This document shows, one piece after another, positions 24,501 through 32,553 of a DNA stretch of 64,000 nt. The notes below the pieces were generated by a model, which was given only the letters and a program-made list of their open reading frames with translations, did not search any database and was not told where the DNA came from. Source of the DNA: Gigantopelta aegis (lineage: Eukaryota; Mollusca; Gastropoda; Neomphalida; Peltospiridae); the NCBI RefSeq assembly GCF_016097555.1, contig NC_054704.1:1467672-1531671 (forward strand), written 5' to 3'. Numbering within the stretch: position 1 is the stretch's first letter; every line of letters begins with the position of its first letter. The position numbers were made by a program, and so were the translations under genes.

Positions 24501-27500
24501 AGTAGTAAATTCAATTATTTGGTTGTAATATATATCGGCATACATTTGAGGGTATAATGTTTATATTTCAAATTAACAATATTTGTGGGAAACCACAATT
24601 ATTCAACTTCACTACTGCCTTTAAGAAGACACATTATAAGTAACAGTGTAACAAGAGGATTTACAACATATATTAGAACAAAACCCATCTGATACAACTG
24701 TCACTAAATTACAGTATCTGTAAATAAGAGTTTGAAATGGTATTTGACAACTTACTTCAGTTGGAGCGACTTTCCACATGGGATCAATGAGCATGTGTTC
24801 GTAATACGTGACACAGTTGTCCGTTTGAAACGTGAAGGTGGATGAAAACAGCTGTTTGACCGTGCTCCAGATACTTTGGTTGGCATCTCTTCGCTTACAC
24901 TCTGCCGGCATGTCCTTCATTATAGCGTGGTGAGTCTTCGCCTCCTCCCTCTGAAACATAAACGTTAAAGTTTGGTTTGGTTTAACAACAACACTAGAGC
25001 ACATTCATTAATTAATCATGGGCTATTGGATGTCAAACATTTTGTTATTTTGACATAGTCTTAGAGAGGAAACCTGCTACATTTTTCCATTAGTAGTAAG
25101 GAATATTTTATATACACTATCCTACAGACAGGAAAGCACATACCACAACCTTTGATATACCAGTCACGGTACACTGGCTGGAACAAAAAATAGCCCAATG
25201 GGCCCACTGACATGGATTGATCCTAGACCGACCGTGCATACGGTGAAAACACTTTACCACTGGGCTACATCTCATCCCTCGACAATATTAAGAAAAGATT
25301 CATAACAATCAGATTACTGTTAAAGAGTCTTCACGACCCAATCGTCAAACCACCAGCTTTAGGCCTGCTAGACCCAAGTCCATTTTTCTGTGCAACTAGA
25401 TTATTATTTGCCACGGTCTTCATGGTCCCTTGTTCATATCACCTGCAGCAAGTCTGGTAAATACTGGGTTTGTTTTTAGCATAATATGGTAATACCACCG
25501 CATATAATAGTAGCAAGTACTTGTGTACATGCACTTTATTTCAGACAGGATGGCACATACCACAGCTACTGATATCCCAGTTATGTGACACTGGCGGGAA
25601 TTTTTAAGAAGCCACAGATGCACCAAGGGACATTGATCGAGACACACAGACTCCCAGGTGAGCACTCTACCAATCAAGGGGCTCAGTGGTAGAGATTGCA
25701 GCTTGGGATCAATCCCCTTCGGTTGGCCCACTGAGCTATTTCTCACTCCAGCCAGTGCACCACGACTGGTTTATCAAAGTCTGCGGTATGTGCTATCCTG
25801 TCTCTGGGATGGTACATATAAAAAAAATCCCTTGCTACTAATGGAAAAATGTAGCAGGTTTCCTCTTTAACATTATGTCAGAATTATCAAATGTTTGGCA
25901 TCCAATAGCCGATGATTAATAAATCAATGTGCTCTTGTATACTAACAAGTGTTCTGAGAGTACTGCTAAGGCAATACATGTCCCCCACTGGGCTGAGCAC
26001 ATTTTCATATAGATCTCCTAAGTTAAAAACTCTTGTCAGAAATTGGTAAATCACCACGGAAGTCAAACTTGATCTGTAACAGTACATGATAAAGCCATAT
26101 ACAAAAGTTAATCTCATTTATCTTCAGGTATTGCACAAAAAAAAAAAAAAAAAAAAGGTCTGAAAAAAACATTTTCATATGTCGTAAGTTCAAGGGCCAT
26201 AACTTTATGAAAAATGTGTAAATTACCATGAAAGTCAAACTTGACCTATAACTGGATATGCTAAAGCTATACACAAACTTTCTGCTCAATATCTTGAGGA
26301 ATTGCTAAAACAAAAGGTCCAGAAAACACATTTTCATGTCATGTAAGTTCATGGGCCATAACTGTGAAAAATGGGTAAATTGCCACAAAGGTTGATCTGT
26401 AATATTACATGATAAAGCTATCCACAACATTTCAGCTCAATATCTGTGAAAAATGGGTAAATTGCCACAAAGGTTGATCTGTAATATTACATGATAAAGC
26501 TATCCACAACATTTCAGCTCAATATCTGTGAAAAATGGGTAAATTGCCACAAAGGTTGATCTGTAATATTACATGATAAAGCTATCCACAACATTTCAGC
26601 TCAATATCTCAAGGCATTGTGTAAAAAAAACATCTCGAAAACTATATGTGGGACAGATGGATGGACAGACAGACAAACAGTGCTGCGTGATGTATATAAA
26701 AGAAAAACGTTCACCTTGTAGAGTTCGTACCACGTCCAGACAACACTGACACAAAAGAGGAAGAAGATGAGTTTGACAGTCACTCGCCACCAGGAGAAAT
26801 GAAGCCTCATCAAGAACACTGGCGTCAAAACAATAACACATGCCATCACTGTGAGCTGAAACAGAGAGACAGTCAAAACAACAACACAGATAACTGTAAA
26901 CTAATTACATACAGGTAAAGCTAACTGTAAACTAATTGCGTACAGGTAAGGCTAACAGTAAACTAATAATGTACAGGTACGGCTTACTGTAAACTAATTA
27001 CATACAGGTATGGCTTACTGTAAACTAATTACGTACAGGTAAGGCTTACTGTAAACTAATTACGTACAGGTAAGGCTTACTGTAAACTAATTGCATACAG
27101 GTAAGGCTAACTGTAAACTAATTATGTACAGGTAAAGCTACATGTAACTGTAAACTAATTGCATACATGCAGGGTTTTATTTCTAAAATTTGACTTGACA
27201 CCCATGGCTTTGACTTGGGGAATTTTAGCATTGCTTTACAAAATTTTGGGAATTTTCAGTTTCATTTAAAAAACATCTTGTTAGAATCAAAAAGACTAAT
27301 ACTATACATATACTTGTATTTATTCAAATTAATATCTAGTCTTATGTATTGTTTTCAAAATATGCCTTTATACGATAAAAAAAAGAGAATTATTTACATT
27401 GATTGGGAATTGTTTACTCCAATATTGGGAATAAAAAATGACATAGCTTTTGAGGAATGGTGTGGAATGATGCCGATTATCAGAGTCTAGAAACATAGGG

Positions 27501-30500
27501 TATAAAACCTTGGTACAGGTAAAGCTAACTGTAAATTAATTACGTACAGGTAAAAAGCTAACTGTAAACTAATTATGTACAGGTAAAAAGCTAACTGTAA
27601 ACTAATTACGTACAGGTAAAAAGCTAATTGTAACTAACTATGTACAGGTATGGCTAACTGTAAACTAATTACGTACAGGTACGGCTAACTGTAAACTAAC
27701 TGCATACAGATAAAGCTAACTGTAAACTAATAACGTACAGGTAAGGCTAACTGTCAACTAATTACATACAGGTACGGCTAACTGTAAACTAATTACATAC
27801 AGGTACAGCTAACTGTAACCTAATTACGTACAGGTGCTAACTGTAACCTAATTACATACAGGTAAGGCTAAATGAATGCGTATCCCGATGAGATCTTCCA
27901 GCCACAGTTTGCGAGACGATGGTTCGCTGGGGTCAACCTGGGAAACATGCTCCACCATGTCGGTAATTACTGCGTGGGCGTTATGGATCTCCTGGTTCAA
28001 GTCTCCTTTGGAAAATCGCCTCAGAGTTTCCACCTGGCCAGCTGACAGTGTGAAGCGCATGTTCAGTGTTCCCTTCTTATCAGACACCTGGGAATTGACA
28101 AACATTCCCAACATAAACCAGCCACAATATAAGTGATTAACACAAGTTAAAGAAAAGCATACAGTATATTTCTACAATAATGGTCTGTTAAAGATCTAGC
28201 ATGAATAAATAGCGAGTTCACCTGGTTAAAGCCCCTTTACACAGAGCTGCGACCTTTGTGCCAGCTTTGAGTGACCAAAAAATTGCCAGGAGGCTCAATG
28301 GTCGCCTAAATCCAGAAAATCCTGTTTCTATGTAACTGCTCCAGCGATCCTTGTGCCTCCCTTGAACCACCAAAAATGCAATTATCGGGCATTGTCATGG
28401 CAATCTACGAGCGACCTGTGCGTCCACTGAGCCACCTGCCTGCCTCCCCTGTGCTTCCCCTGTGCAACCTATGGCGACCCCCGAGCAATGTTTGGGCAAC
28501 CTTTGAGCCTCTTCTGTGCCATCATCGGCAACCAACGGCAACTACGGCGATCCGTAAAAATTGCAGCAGAACACATCTATTACCTGGCGACCATTGGGCG
28601 ACCACTGTGCCTCCATTCTGCAACCACAGCAATGCTTGTGCCTCCCTTCTGCCTCATTTGAGCCACCTTTGAGCAACCAACCTCCTCGGCGACCTTTGTG
28701 CAACTGTTTTGAACAGTTGAAATGTACAGTGACCATGGCATCCATGGCGATGTTTGAACCTCCTGTGTACCACCTTTGACCACCTTTAATTGACCGACCT
28801 AGGCAACCATTCTGCCTCCTTTGGGCCTCCAACGGCGACCTGGCACATGTTATGGTCGCACAAGGGAGGCACAAAGGTCGCCATCCTGTGTAAAGGGGCC
28901 TTTAGGAGATATTTAGTACTCTAAGACATGTATAAAACTTTCTGTAAAAATAATGATATTACGGTAGTATGAAGAAACTGCGAAGATAAGCAACATGCAA
29001 TTGTATTTGGAAAAACAATATTTATAAGACAGTCAGGGGTTTCCCCAGAGTCACATGGTGTAGGGGGCCTCTACGCCTGCAGGGGTCGAATTTTATGAAT
29101 AGTAAAACAATTCTTCCAATATCCGTCATGAAAGTGAAAATAAAGCACGGAATACCGAAAATCGCCTGCGCCTATTCCGCTTTCGCTTTTTCGTCAGCTA
29201 TATTTTTCTGCAGAACAAATCCTCGCGCTACTAAGACCTTTCTCGTGCACTTACCCAGTCCTTGCCTTTTGAAAAACAAAGTAAGTGAAAAATCGCACAC
29301 CTGAAAACGCTTAGGCGTGGTAAAAATCGCACTCGTCAAAATGCTAACGCGAGTGAAAATCAAGCATTTATTAATTTAGTAATTGGTACATGTAAATGAA
29401 GAGACATATGTTGCAAAAATTAACCAATAAACCGATAATGTTTTCTTCTAATTTTATGTTGTTTGGTTCATTAGTGTAGTCTGACTTCTTTTCCCTTTCA
29501 GGAATGGAGTTATAGTTTATTAAAAAGTTTCAGGAGTAGTACTATAAAAATATAATTATGACATATACACCATTTGATTTTTTAATTACAATATGTATTA
29601 TTCAAATAATTGATGCACACAATTATATATATACCTTTTCAGTGTTAGATGGTTTGATGAACGTGCAGCTAAACATATATAGGAATCAACTTGTCTTGAA
29701 TTTATTATTATGTACAACGAACGTGATTAGGATAGTGGGAATGGGAAAAAAACATTGGTTCCGAGGAGGTGGTTCAGGTGTGCATGTTAAAAAAAAAAAA
29801 AACTCGTTAGATGGGACATTGACATTCATGTGGCATTTTTAATTCAACAATTATGCAACCAATCTCCCTCCCTCAACATTTTGTAGGCCTAACACGTCAT
29901 TTAACCTACCGCTACAAGTTACGAACAGCTCGGACGGCGTTACGACATTGATCTAGATCGAACGGCCCCAATGTTGTTAATAACAAAATACACAAACTCT
30001 GGAAAAAAAATCTGTCATTGCAAAGGATTTTATTCCAAACGTGGTATGCCATAATAAAGATAATAAAAAAAAAACCTATAATTTTAGACACCATCATCAA
30101 TGCGTAATAAGTTGTCAAGTAGACCAGCCTGTTCATGCAGAATTCCAAGAGTAAAAATAATCTGACCCCGATAGCTCTGATTGGTCAATATGCCACAGCT
30201 ATTGTGCATCAAATCATGTTCCAGTCACATGGTCTGTGACTTTCTAACAAACGAAACAAAAATTAAATAGTGAAACTTAGGCCTACAATTACTTAATTGA
30301 TAGTGTTGGTTGGGACATTGACATTCAAGTGACATTTTTAATTCAATAATTACGCAACTTGTCTCGCTACAAGTTACGAACGGCCCTGACAGCGTTACGT
30401 CATTGATCTAGAATGGCACCAATGTTGTTGATACAAAAAATATACAAACTCTGACAAAATCTGTCAATACATAGGATTTTATTCCAAGCATGGGATACCA

Positions 30501-32533
30501 TAATAAAGATAATAAAAAAACCACATAATTTTAGACATCATCATCAGTGCGTAATTATAATAAGTTGTCAAGTAGACCGGCGTATGCGTGCAGAATTCCA
30601 AGAGTAAAAATAATCTGACCCCGATAGCTCTGATCAGTCAATGTGCCACAGAGTACGGCGCATCAAATCATGTTCCAGTCACATGATCTGTGACTTTCTA
30701 ACAAACGAAACAAAAATTAAATAGTCGGCAATGATCATTGATTACTGTTACTATAGTTTTTACATATATACATATCTAAATAACATATGCACATTTATTA
30801 ACCTCTGGCTGAAATACAAATATTTAAATGAAGTTTTATTTGATTTTTTTTTGAAGATAAAAAAGAAAAATAATAGACGTAAAAAAAATACCTAGGCTTA
30901 TTCCTACATACCTATAATCATTTCTTTTCCTTCTTTTTATTATTCCGTCTAGTTTTTTTAATTTTTTTAAAGAAAGTATAAAATTACGGGATTGCCATTT
31001 TCGGGACCTTACGTAAGCTTTGTAGGCTAACAGTTATGAATTAATCGAGACAATTTTACCGACTTCGCTGATTTCCTTAACGAGTTCATTTGTGTAGGCT
31101 ACAGAAGCCACTATTTAATTCGATCCCATTTCTCTTTTTGTCATAACTATATGAACAGTATAAATGAGTTATCCTTATCAGATGTTGTGATCTATTACCT
31201 TACAAAAGTGGACTGTTTCTAATTAATAATAAATTAAATAGGCAAAGAATTTTGATCGGATTGGTATGTCTTTGAAGATGTTTATTAAACCTGTCTTTTC
31301 CGATTTGTATAGCAAAGATAAATACCAGTCATATATTAAAATCTTTCATGGACGTTACCGTTCTCATAAATAATAAAAAATGGTATTATTAAACGGATCT
31401 TTCTATCAGTTACATAAGGTAAGTAGTGGCAATCAATATACAAAATTATTTTTAGTACATTTTTAGACGGAATAGTTTTTTTTGAAATTCACTATTCCTT
31501 TGGGATAGTGGTAAAAAAATTTAAATTCCAACCCCTGGCCTGAGGTGTATAATTAAGTGCTTTGGCATCATGTAAGGGCCTTAAATCAATTGCCTCTATG
31601 CTTTAATTGGCTATATGTGACAATCAACTGTTGGCTGTAACAACTTTTAAAACATTATAGTACATAGGTATTCACACTTCTAACAGGTGAAACATATCCT
31701 TCATACCTAATTAGGAGCAGGGCCCTCAGCGCCCTGTCATTTAACAACAGTTGATTACTAATTGTCCTAGACAACCAAGCTGGCACTGAAAATGTAAGCA
31801 CTTTAAAACTATCCTAGGGAAAGGTCGGAGACTTTAATAACTTTTAAGTATTTGATTGTCTTTAATAATGTTCTAGTACCTAAAAACCAATAACCACATC
31901 ACTGTAAACATCTGTTAATTATGAATTTAATCTTATCCCCATATTACGCTATATCATTATGACTCTAACCTTCCCGTCGATGTGATACAAGAGTCGGCGA
32001 ATGTATTGCTTGAACAGCTTCAGACAGACAGAACTCGCTTCACAAGAATCTTTCTCCATCTTCGGGAAAGCTGTCTGGCGTTCACCTGCATCTGGTGTGA
32101 CCGTCTGTGAACTGGGCGTGGTCTTCTTGTTACCATCAGAGACCACAGGAGGTGATTCTGTTGTCGAGCCAGTCTGAAAACAAACCACACACGACTGTAC
32201 AACAACAACTTCAAATGAGTGGAATTGGTTACACATGACAGGTAGGAAGTGGTTGTACGTAGCAAGTAGGAACTAGTTACAAATGATGTATAGCTGTGCA
32301 ATGACAAGCAGGATTAGTGGAGGTATCAGTCAAATATTATTAAGTGAAACATAAAAACCACAAAAGTTGAAATATTTCAGTCATACATTGTATCTCATTT
32401 TGTTTGAAGTCGGATCAAAGTTGACCATGTCCAGTGGGTCAATCCAGTCTTCAGCATGATTCTGATTGGTCGATACAAACTGACACGTCAACACACAGAA
32501 CAAAACAAGCGACAAGCAAACCCCAAACTTCAT
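12330..32533 (-). CDS. CLCC1: Chloride channel CLIC-like protein 1, seven coding exons
   Basis: CLCC1 is an ER membrane protein reported to act in ER anion and ion homeostasis. Joining 32387-32533, 31970-32173, 27860-28087, 26715-26855, 24756-24950, 14148-14414 and 12330-12590 gives 480 residues with every junction in phase 0 and GT-AG ends. Residues 1-20 look like a signal peptide and are followed by EDWIDPLDMVNFD, the family's N-terminal WIDP motif. Residues 194-212 and 222-237 are membrane segments, 258-305 carry the conserved SIW..DNC..YYEHMLIDPMW block, 306-325 carry ALAVTF..PLRHIGKG, and 340-365 is a third membrane segment. The vertebrate protein is about 550 residues, and the difference is mostly a shorter C-terminal tail here. 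The gene is swollen to over 20 kb by satellites and transposons in its introns. Confidence 0.94.
12639..12886 (-). mobile_element. SINE, family S1, minus strand
   Basis: On the minus strand it runs from a decayed tRNA-like head near 12886 through aatagcccaatgggg..cactgg..cctttgaaat..aagggatctttt to the tail gttgttaaacaaaac. Family S1 differs from S2 by the tail tggtgttgttaaacaaaac. It lies in the CLCC1 intron between coding exons 6 and 7. Confidence 0.85.
12887..14147. other. Remainder of CLCC1 intron between exons 6 and 7
   Basis: AT-rich intron sequence. The one structural feature is a nested inverted repeat at 13549-13606: an outer arm gttatt/ttattacc-ggtaataa pair around the perfect 18-bp palindrome ttcggtatcgataccgaa. 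No coding potential was recognised. Confidence 0.55.
14148..14414 (-). CDS. CLCC1: CLCC1 coding exon 6, HIGKG motif and third membrane segment
   Basis: Residues 306-394. It opens with ALAVTFARFF, directly matching vertebrate ALAVTF. PLRHIGKGISEF follows, and then a long Leu/Phe/Met-rich membrane helix (about 340-365). The acceptor is cttgtttag|gct and the donor gag|gtgagt. Confidence 0.93.
14849..15190. repeat. Three tandem copies of a ~120-bp segment, left bracket repeat
   Basis: Each copy carries agatttctattctaccactt, a taaatctt stretch, atcacaaaa and ggcagctagaat. A fourth copy, in the same orientation, lies at 24283-24425 beyond the satellite and gypsy sequences. Both the left part (tgtgcttgttctccatgtaa) and the right part are shared, so the repeats bracket about 9 kb of mobile DNA. 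Confidence 0.85.
15318..15600 (-). pseudogene. DIRS-like retrotransposon reverse transcriptase fragment
   Basis: Read on the minus strand, one frame gives HYEWKVLPFG, then TQITAPMLRYLHQQGI, YPYLDNCLMK, LGWIVNLDKSQLQPTQ and LQFIGALV. This order (PFG, YLDD-like box, LGW..N..KS.L.P.Q, FLG-like) is that of tyrosine-recombinase retrotransposons of the DIRS/Ngaro type. Two in-frame stops are present, and the second D of the YLDD-like box is Asn. The fragment merges at its 5' (higher-coordinate) side into the 65-bp satellite, which shares its sequence. The family call is from motif recognition; a Pao or gypsy origin is less likely. Confidence 0.7.
15595..20302. repeat. 65-bp satellite array, about 72 copies, RT-derived
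   Basis: The unit is ctggatatttcgacaggtgt, a variable box, gaagtgtctagttgtggtc, attgtctgcttccga. Two main types differ in the variable box, aagacacaccg (A) and aggtcccacca (B), with minor aggacacaccg. They also differ at the junction, ttctga or ttccga. From about 17.3 kb on, A and B mostly alternate with matching junction types, giving a 130-bp higher-order repeat. The first unit at 15595 is the most divergent and continues into the RT fragment; its minus strand encodes the residues just before HYEWKVLPFG. 65 is not a multiple of 3, so no frame survives. Confidence 0.97.
20303..22596 (+). pseudogene. Ty3/gypsy pol, 5'-truncated: RNase H end, integrase, tail
   Basis: The sequence begins abruptly at the satellite edge with the last part of RNase H (TDNNPLTYILTTAKLDATGH, RPGKLNTDADALSR). 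It continues in one frame through a linker, the integrase HHCC zinc finger (LHNDARHQG...GCGRCLRRK) and the integrase core. Core Asp codons are at 21082 and 21259; codon 21367-21369, 35 residues further on where the third acidic residue belongs, reads Lys. A GPY/F-like C-terminal module and an acidic, Pro-rich tail ending in RERRPPTRYRMGEY follow. In-frame stops lie at 20575, 21613 and 21952, and the frame closes at 22594-22596. A few residues are missing between WAVTE and NKFTI. Gag, protease and most of RT are absent. No chromodomain was seen. The copy is inactive. Confidence 0.95.
22759..23935 (+). mobile_element. Putative 3' LTR of the gypsy element
   Basis: A purine run (ggaaggggag) ends at 22757. 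It is followed by TGTAACCGTG at 22759 and about 1.18 kb of AT-rich sequence. AATAAA lies near the far end (23885), and the sequence ends ctgtatacaaca at 23935. This fits a polypurine tract followed by a TG...CA LTR. A second, weaker tract and tgtaacc occur at 22650-22668, so the start is uncertain. No 5' LTR is present to confirm the limits. Confidence 0.45.
23936..24282. other. Unassigned sequence between LTR and right bracket repeat
   Basis: About 350 bp. On the minus strand a 175-codon open frame covers it (23859-24386) and includes the bracket repeat, but its composition is not convincing. It may be the leader region of the degraded DIRS-like element, read toward lower coordinates. This is inference only. 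Confidence 0.3.
24283..24425. repeat. Right bracket repeat, fourth copy of the 14.85-kb unit
   Basis: It shares gtgcttgttctccatgtaaa, agcacaactagatttct, tctaccacttc and caaactgactgttggcagct with 14849-15190, in the same orientation. It closes the 9-kb block of RT fragment, satellite and gypsy inside the CLCC1 intron. Confidence 0.85.
24756..24950 (-). CDS. CLCC1: CLCC1 coding exon 5, conserved Cys-containing loop
   Basis: Residues 241-305. It holds Cys258 and Cys286 and the SIW...DNC..YYEHMLIDPMWKVAPT run, the best-conserved loop of the family. The acceptor is tatgtttcag|agg and the donor gaa|gtaagt. The next intron is over 10 kb. Confidence 0.92.
24968..25275 (-). mobile_element. SINE, family S1, minus strand
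   Basis: Minus-strand copy: tail at 24970-24990 (ttgttgttaaaccaaacc read on minus), body with tggctattggatgtcaaac, accacaacctttgatatacc and aatagcccaatgggcccac read on plus, and a tRNA-like head near 25230-25275. It ends 18 bp from CLCC1 coding exon 5. Confidence 0.88.
25505..25672 (-). mobile_element. SINE S1 5' part, minus strand
   Basis: A 3'-truncated copy in minus orientation covering the blocks for gacaggatggcacataccac, ccagttatgtgacactgg and a head-like stretch near 25650. It sits head-to-head with the next SINE and forms an inverted pair. Confidence 0.7.
25680..25936 (+). mobile_element. SINE, family S1, plus strand
   Basis: The head gctcagtggtagagattgc is at 25680, with B-box-like gggatcaatcccc, then the body agctatttctcactccagcc, tgtgctatcctgtctctggg and the tail ccgatgattaataaatcaatg. 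The terminal LINE-like tail is lost. Confidence 0.88.
25937..26690 (+). repeat. Interspersed repeat R, with internal 82-bp triplication
   Basis: Recurring blocks are aagttcaagggccataac, aaaaatgggtaaat, aagtcaaacttgatctgtaa, acatgataaagct, tcagctcaatatc and, at the end, tatatgtgggacagatggatgg. A second copy lies at 53945-54800. Within this copy a unit starting tgtgaaaaatgggtaaattg is repeated three times nearly exactly at 26363, 26445 and 26527 (82-bp period). The function is unknown. The element type was not identified, because no TIR, RT or Pol III box was seen. Confidence 0.85.
26715..26855 (-). CDS. CLCC1: CLCC1 coding exon 4, two membrane segments
   Basis: Residues 194-240. Two hydrophobic segments flank the basic linker RLHFSWWRVTVK, and the exon ends VWTWYELYK, matching the vertebrate NWMYLYK end of the second segment. 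The acceptor is ctgtttcag|ctc and the donor aag|gtgaac. Confidence 0.9.
26887..27170. repeat. 33-bp minisatellite, block 1
   Basis: Units of taactgtaaactaattacgt plus acaggtaaggc, about nine copies. Read on the minus (CLCC1) strand each unit offers a donor-like cctgtacgtaat and an acceptor-like tttacag. Confidence 0.93.
27172..27512. mobile_element. Possible small insertion splitting the 33-bp minisatellite
   Basis: About 340 bp of AT-rich non-repeat sequence interrupts the minisatellite. It starts agggttttat and ends ataaaacctt, a 9-of-10 inverted match, which suggests a MITE. No clear target duplication is visible because the flanks are repeats. Confidence 0.35.
27513..27870. repeat. 33-bp minisatellite, block 2, overlapping CLCC1 exon 3
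   Basis: About eleven further units of the same repeat. The final unit at 27841-27870 continues into CLCC1 coding exon 3 and supplies its splice donor. Confidence 0.93.
27860..28087 (-). CDS. CLCC1: CLCC1 coding exon 3, donor inside a minisatellite
   Basis: Residues 118-193, luminal region before the first membrane segment. LSAGQVETLRRFSKGD aligns with the vertebrate LKRETLLEIQKFLNG stretch. The acceptor is attcccag|gtg. The reading frame and the next exon's phase place the donor at cct|gtatgt (27859-27858). This lies inside the last unit of the adjoining 33-bp minisatellite, so the final codons (about LALP) are repeat sequence. Confidence 0.85.
28231..28903. mobile_element. Non-autonomous TIR element with internal GCGACC-type repeats
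   Basis: The left end gcccctttacacagagctgc is matched in inverse by the right end, which reads ctgtgtaaaggggcc. The next blocks (gcgacctttgtgcc) also pair. The interior is a quasi-repeat of gcgacc, gcaacc, gcctcc and gccacc spaced about 10-21 bp, unlike anything else in the window and GC-rich. Open frames inside are by-products. The target duplication is unresolved (ttaaa left, tttag right). The superfamily is unknown. Confidence 0.75.
29080..31537. mobile_element. hAT-like non-autonomous element, 5-bp target duplication
   Basis: It starts CAGGGGTCGAATTTTA at 29080 and ends AATTCCAACCCCTG at 31537. The direct repeat GCCTG flanks it immediately at 29075-29079 and 31538-31542. CAGGGG termini with a 5-bp duplication fit the hAT5-type group (family knowledge; assignment inferred). 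No transposase is present. The interior contains a tandem duplication (29813-30268 and 30313-30725), and 29250-31420 is paralogous to 41243-43690. It occupies most of the CLCC1 intron between coding exons 2 and 3. Confidence 0.65.
29813..30725. repeat. Tandem duplication of a ~450-bp segment
   Basis: Both units start gggacattgacattca and end aacgaaacaaaaattaaatag. The first spans 29813-30268 and the second 30313-30725. The second unit is nearly identical to 42613-43027, while the first is more diverged, so the tandem duplication is older than the copy at 42.6 kb. Confidence 0.85.
31970..32173 (-). CDS. CLCC1: CLCC1 coding exon 2
   Basis: Residues 50-117, luminal. The first half is Ser/Thr/Pro-rich and low in conservation; the second half (SSVCLKLFKQYIRRLLYHI) corresponds to the VFRRYLNKIL helix of vertebrate CLCC1. 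The acceptor is gttttcag|act and the donor aag|gttaga. The intron to exon 1 is only 213 bp, in contrast to the rest of the gene. Confidence 0.88.
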
Positions 32534-32553
32534 CTTGGTGTCATCAGAAGTGC
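32387..32553 (-). CDS. CLCC1: CLCC1 coding exon 1 with start codon
   Basis: An acceptor (ctatttaccag) ends at 32554, so this exon has 20 nt of 5' UTR and at least one upstream non-coding exon probably exists. The ATG is at 32533-32531. It is chosen because MKFGVCLSLVLFCVLTC makes a good signal peptide and WIDPLDMVNFD follows directly, as in the family. The open frame extends upstream of this ATG only through intron sequence. The donor is aat|gtatga after residue 49. Confidence 0.9.

Noticed and set aside
24621..25004. The whole 127-codon frame as one exon
   Set aside because: Only 24756-24950 is CLCC1; the rest lies beyond good splice sites and lacks similarity.
28376..28874. Several overlapping open frames on both strands
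   Set aside because: Produced by the GC-rich box repeats of the TIR element, which lack stop codons by composition.
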